NCBI GenBank assembly: GCA_965216945.1
Contig: CBDCGU010000003.1
Coordinates: forward strand, 2,046,001-2,110,000
Reading direction: 5' to 3'
Length of the DNA stretch: 64,000 bases
From: DATHZQ01 sp965216945
GTDB taxonomy: Bacteria > Actinomycetota > Acidimicrobiia > Spongiisociales > UBA5794
This document shows positions 60,679 to 64,000 of the stretch, piece by piece; the stretch's first letter is position 1; the number at the start of each line of letters is the position of its first letter. The notes under the pieces are model-generated. The model searched no databases. It saw only the letters and a list, made by a program, of their open reading frames with translations, and was not told the origin of the DNA. The translations under genes and the position numbers were made by a program.

Positions 60679-61047
60679 GTGAACGTCTTCTTGTGGGTCC
60701 TGCAGGTGATCATCGGCCTCATGTTCCTCGCCGCAGGCGGCATGAAGGTGTCTCGCCCCAAAGAGGTGCTCCAGCCGCAGCAGCCCTGGGTAGAGGACTT
60801 CTCGCAAGGCATGATCCGGATCATCGGCTGGCTCGAGATCCTCGGTGCCATCGGGCTGATCGTGCCGGCGCTGACCGGCTTCCCGATCCTGGTTCCGTTT
60901 GCAGCCATCGGCATCGGTCTCGTGCAGCTCGGAGCGATCGTGGTGCATGCTCGCCGGGAGGAGTGGCAGAACGTGGCGGTCAATGTGCTGATCATCGTCC
61001 TGGTTGCCGTCATCATCTGGGGCCGCTTCGGCCCGGAGAGCCTCTGA
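60679..61047 (+). CDS. DoxX family membrane protein
   Basis: A 122-residue four-helix membrane protein of the DoxX/DoxD-like family. Helix 1 is VFLWVLQVIIGLMFLAAGGMKV; the loop PQQPWVEDFSQGMIRIIGWLEILGAIGL (cited in part) and helices 3 and 4 (PFAAIGIGLVQLGAIVVH; VLIIVLVAVIIWG) follow. Members are linked to redox homeostasis or unknown roles. The start is GTG 60679 with GGAGG nine bases upstream. Confidence 0.85.
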   Translation: MNVFLWVLQVIIGLMFLAAGGMKVSRPKEVLQPQQPWVEDFSQGMIRIIGWLEILGAIGLIVPALTGFPILVPFAAIGIGLVQLGAIVVHARREEWQNVAVNVLIIVLVAVIIWGRFGPESL

Positions 61048-61107
61048 GCGTCGCACCCGCAGCAGGCTGTTGCGTCGGCAGCCGCCTCGTTGCGCCAGAA
61101 TGGCCCT

Positions 61108-61503
61108 ATGACGGCGTTCGAAGCCTCCGCGCTCACGCACATGCTCGTCGTCGCGGACGTCGATGCGAGCCGTGACTGGTACGTCCGTGTGCTGGATGCG
61201 TCGCTGTACGGCGAGTACGGCGGCACATCGGTCGTACTGGAGCTACTCGGCAACTGGATCTTGCTCGTCACCGGAGGAGGCCCGACGGCCGACAAGCCCA
61301 CGGTGAAGCTGGCGGCCCCGCTCGATCCCGATCGGGTGAGCAATCAGCTCATCTTCCGTGTGAGCGATTGCAGGGCCATGTACGAGCTCCTGCGAGACCG
61401 TGGGGCCGAGTTCCTCGCACCCCCGCTCGACCGGGGCGGCGAGATCCGGGCCTTCTTCCGTGATCCCGACGGCCACCTCTTCGAGATCTCCCAGCTGGTT
61501 TGA
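61108..61503 (+). CDS. VOC family (glyoxalase/bleomycin-resistance-like) protein
   Basis: A 131-residue vicinal-oxygen-chelate protein. It opens LTHMLVVADVDASRDWYVRVL and ends with RAFFRDPDGHLFEISQLV, the typical metal-binding C-terminal module with His and Glu. GNWILLVTGGG is the central strand. The substrate is unknown. ATG 61108 is preferred; an ATG at 61090 would extend into non-family sequence. Confidence 0.85.
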   Translation: MTAFEASALTHMLVVADVDASRDWYVRVLDASLYGEYGGTSVVLELLGNWILLVTGGGPTADKPTVKLAAPLDPDRVSNQLIFRVSDCRAMYELLRDRGAEFLAPPLDRGGEIRAFFRDPDGHLFEISQLV

Positions 61504-61617
61504 GGAGGACCGCGCGGTTCCGGGAAACTTCAAGCGGTGTGACCGGCTGGTTTCCAGCACCAGTGGCCGACGACGCTCGACCGGGGCAGGCGGCGCCCGC
61601 ATGGCCGCAGTGAACAC

Positions 61618-62547
61618 CTAACCCGTCGCCGCCACCCTGAACCCGAGGTTTCCTGTCGAGCTGTCTGGTGTGTTGGCACTGCGGGCGTCGACGCGGTAGC
61701 GCCAGCAGTAGCTCTCATGGCAGAGGTAGGAGCCGCCCCGCATGACCCGGGCGTGGCCACGATCCGGCCCCTTCGGGTTCCTCGCGGGGGACCGTGCGTA
61801 GTAACCGGGGTCGAACCAATCCGAACACCACTCCCACACGTTCCCGGTGGTCTCGAACAGCCCGTACCCATTCGGCGGGAAGGTGCCGACGGGGCAGGTT
61901 CCCACCCAACCGTCCTCGGCGGTGTTGGCCGCCGGGAAGTGGCCCTGGAAGACGTTCATGAGGTGCCGTCCATGGGGTTCCCGTTCGTCCCCCCAGGGGA
62001 AGTGGTGATGCTCCATGCCCCCGCGGGCGGCATACTCCCACTCGGCTTCTGTGGGCAGCCGTGTGCCCGACCACGAGCAGAACGCCAGGGCGTCGAGCCA
62101 GCTCACGTGGACGACCGGGTGGTCCCCACGACCGTCGATGTCGCTGTGGGGCCCTTCGGGATGACGCCAGTCGGCTCCTTCGACCAGGCGCCACCACGGA
62201 GCGGCGGCGACGCCCTGAGTCGGTGGGAAGTCGTCGGGCAGAAGACCGCCAAACACGAAACTGGTGCCGAACTCCTCTGCCGTCGTCACGTGGCCGGTGG
62301 AATCTACGAAGGTATCGAACTGCCGGTTCGTCACTGCGTATCTGCCTATGGCGAAGGGCGACAGCTCCACCGCATGGACCGGTCCTTCGCCATCAGCGGG
62401 GTAACCACGTGGATCATCGGTACCCATGTCGAATCGGCCACCCGGCACGCCGACGAGCTCGGGTGCCGCACCAACAGCGACGTGTTGGGCGGCGCGCGCT
62501 CCGTTGCGATCGGAGCTCCGGGGGGCGCAGCAATGTTCGGACGGCAT
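61618..62547 (-). CDS. Formylglycine-generating enzyme
   Basis: A 309-residue copper-dependent oxidase that converts the Cys of sulfatase CxPxR motifs to C-alpha-formylglycine. It has the FGE-sulfatase fold: VGVPGGRFDMGTDDP at about residue 32, FPWGDEREP, TGNVWEWCSDWF and the active-site pair Cys276/Cys281 in GGSYLCHESYCWRYR, followed by the substrate-pocket segment SANTPDSSTGNLGFR. Both catalytic cysteines are present, so it is a true FGE rather than an EgtB/PvdO-type relative. ATG 62547 gives a Cys-rich N-terminus (MPSEHCC). It is divergent from a sulfatase gene, its likely substrate. Confidence 0.95.
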   Translation of the reverse strand: MPSEHCCAPRSSDRNGARAAQHVAVGAAPELVGVPGGRFDMGTDDPRGYPADGEGPVHAVELSPFAIGRYAVTNRQFDTFVDSTGHVTTAEEFGTSFVFGGLLPDDFPPTQGVAAAPWWRLVEGADWRHPEGPHSDIDGRGDHPVVHVSWLDALAFCSWSGTRLPTEAEWEYAARGGMEHHHFPWGDEREPHGRHLMNVFQGHFPAANTAEDGWVGTCPVGTFPPNGYGLFETTGNVWEWCSDWFDPGYYARSPARNPKGPDRGHARVMRGGSYLCHESYCWRYRVDARSANTPDSSTGNLGFRVAATG

Positions 62548-62682
62548 GGCGGCTGAATCTACCTCGAAGGTCGGTGTGGCCGGACGGGCATTTCGGGACG
62601 GAGACCGCCGGCGAGCCGATCTGCGATCAACCACGTGTGTAGGGTTCCGACGCCGCAGCCACCACTGTGAGAGAGGATGAGG

Positions 62683-64000
62683 ATGGCGAGCTCCGAATTC
62701 AAAGGGACGATCAAACTCGATGTCACGGAGTCGGTCGCCGACTGGGGTCCCTACACCCCTCCCACCGCACCGGAGGGGGCACCCAACGTCTTGGTGATCC
62801 TCTACGACGACACCGGTCTGGCCGCCTGGGAGCCGTTCGGCGGCCGTATCGAGATGCCAACGCTGAAGAAGCTGGCCGACGACGGTCTTCGCTATACCCA
62901 ATGGCACACGACCGCCCTGTGTGCACCCACCCGCTCCACCATGATGACCGGACGCAACCACCACCTGAACGGGATGGCCTGCATCACCGAGTGCGCCAAC
63001 GGTTTCCCCGGATGGCACGGCCGGATCCCCGACGCTTGCGCCACCGTGGCCCACCTCCTTCAGGATGCGGGGTGGAGCACCTTCTGGCTCGGCAAGAACC
63101 ACGACGTGCCCGAACAAGACGTCTCTCCCGGTGGGGAGAGATCGCGCTGGCCTCTGCAGATGGGTTTCGATCGGTTCTACGGGTTTCTCGGCGGTGAGAC
63201 CAACCAGTGGTATCCCGACCTGGTCGAGGACAATCGCTTCATCGAACAGCCCTACGGCCCCGAGGATGGCTATCACCTGTCCAAGGACCTCGCCGATCAG
63301 GCGATCAGGATGATTCGCGACCAGAAGGCGTCGAACCCCTCGAAGCCCTGGTACATGTGGTACTGCCCCGGAGCCAACCATGCCCCCCACCACGCACCTC
63401 AGGAGTACATCGACAAGTACAAAGGCAAGTTCGACGACGGCTACGAGGCCTATCGGGAGTGGGCGCTGGAACGGATGATCGACATGGGGATCCTCCCCGA
63501 GGGCACGGAGATGACTCCTCTCAACCCGTTGCCCGACGACATGGCGAACCCGGGGGACTACGTTCGCCCATGGGACGAGCTCAACGACGACGAGAGGAAG
63601 TTGTTCTGCCGTATGGCCGAGGTGTTTGCGGCATTCTCGGAGTACACGGACGTTCAGATCGGACGCGTGATCGACTATCTCGAGGAGTCGGGACAGCTCG
63701 ACAACACGCTGATCATGTACAGCGCCGACAACGGAACGTCCGGTGAAGGCGGTCCCAACGGCTCGGTGAACGAGAACAAGTTCTTCAACAACTTCCCCGA
63801 CTCGCTCGAAGAGAACATGCAGTACATCGACGTGCTGGGAAGTGTCGAGACCTACAACCACATGCCCACCGGATGGGCGGCGGCCTTCTCCACGCCGTTC
63901 CAGATGTTCAAGCGCTATGCACAGTTCGCCGGGGGTACCTGCGATCCGCTGGTCATCTACTGGCCGAAGGAGATCAGAGACCGAGGCGGGATCCGTCACC
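62683..64000 (+). CDS. Sulfatase with formylglycine motif (3' end outside window)
   Basis: Arylsulfatase-type alkaline-phosphatase-fold hydrolase, 439 residues visible and still open at the window edge. Metal ligands Asp42/Asp43 are in ILYDDTG. The formylglycine motif is CAPTR with Cys80, followed by STMMTGR, matching CxPxR. Later conserved residues include LGKNH and YSADNGTSGEGG, the second metal-ligand Asp-Asn pair. The N-terminus has no signal peptide, so it is cytoplasmic, as in mycobacterial AtsA-like enzymes. GAGAGG lies six bases before ATG 62683. The substrate sulfate ester is unknown. Confidence 0.94.
   Translation, partial: MASSEFKGTIKLDVTESVADWGPYTPPTAPEGAPNVLVILYDDTGLAAWEPFGGRIEMPTLKKLADDGLRYTQWHTTALCAPTRSTMMTGRNHHLNGMACITECANGFPGWHGRIPDACATVAHLLQDAGWSTFWLGKNHDVPEQDVSPGGERSRWPLQMGFDRFYGFLGGETNQWYPDLVEDNRFIEQPYGPEDGYHLSKDLADQAIRMIRDQKASNPSKPWYMWYCPGANHAPHHAPQEYIDKYKGKFDDGYEAYREWALERMIDMGILPEGTEMTPLNPLPDDMANPGDYVRPWDELNDDERKLFCRMAEVFAAFSEYTDVQIGRVIDYLEESGQLDNTLIMYSADNGTSGEGGPNGSVNENKFFNNFPDSLEENMQYIDVLGSVETYNHMPTGWAAAFSTPFQMFKRYAQFAGGTCDPLVIYWPKEIRDRGGIRH

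Noticed and set aside
62548..63999. Upstream extension of the formylglycine-generating enzyme frame across the whole sulfatase region
   Set aside because: The frame is open to the window end but is antisense to a clear sulfatase. The FGE family N-terminus fits the ATG at 62547.

Overview
The window is a high-GC (about two-thirds by eye) chromosomal segment of an actinobacterium. WhiB, GlnR-type nitrogen control, DUF3151, the acyl-CoA carboxylase epsilon-like peptide and many apparently leaderless genes all point to Actinomycetota. The overall gene content resembles Acidimicrobiia-like lineages more than Streptomyces or Mycobacterium; that placement is inference. There are about 67 protein genes, one tRNA-Pro, no rRNA, no CRISPR, no transposase and no phage genes, so most of the window is housekeeping and metabolic core.

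Layout. 1-5 kb: the end of a sensor histidine kinase; glpX with a thiolase; methylmalonyl-CoA epimerase with a small carboxylase-epsilon-like peptide; a PHP phosphoesterase; and a lipoprotein cyclophilin with a small membrane peptide. 6-10 kb: a flavin-binding PPOX protein, lysC-asd, an SRPBCC protein and tRNA-Pro(CGG). 10-17 kb: a CNNM/CorC protein, a stand-alone receiver, an NfeD-like protein, whiB and the selenocysteine genes selA-selB. 16.7-19.8 kb: a tightly overlapping row fxsA / NUDIX / MBL hydrolase / M23 peptidase. 20-24 kb: divergent Fe-S genes (mrp and an erpA-like gene), then ridA and an ALDH7-type dehydrogenase. 24-29 kb: PPK2, a GH1 glucosidase and a nitrogen locus in which glnR-like and glnA (type I) face glnII (type II) across a regular 11-bp array of GlnR-like sites.

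30-33.5 kb: a pteridine cluster (FolM/PTR1-like SDR, folB, a FolK-FolE fusion), then moaA. 36-42 kb: hyuA-hyuB and an MFS transporter. 42-46.5 kb: a complete Aap-type amino-acid ABC transporter (aapJQMP). 46.6-50.4 kb: glcDEF glycolate oxidase. 51-56 kb: two GNAT proteins, then a branched-chain oxidation pair (Leu/Val dehydrogenase plus a fused E1 alpha-beta 2-oxoacid dehydrogenase). 56-64 kb: an uncharacterised protein, a membrane-embedded spermidine-synthase-like protein, a HisA-like barrel with altered catalytic residues, HIT, DoxX and VOC proteins, and a divergent formylglycine-generating enzyme / sulfatase pair. The sulfatase carries the CxPxR motif that the enzyme modifies and runs off the window end.

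The most unusual feature is not a gene. Four intergenic blocks (about 6.4, 9.5, 19.8 and 33.5 kb), each directly after the stop codon of a plus-strand gene, are mosaics of the same hairpin modules in the same order. Their arms vary with compensatory changes, while one class keeps a CCTG or CAGG tetraloop. A second, unrelated inverted-repeat family (GTTCYTGCGTAG arms) occurs at 0.84-0.96 kb and 46.5 kb. At least fifteen genes have a TANNNT box 6-8 nt before the start codon and no evident Shine-Dalgarno, which suggests widespread leaderless initiation.
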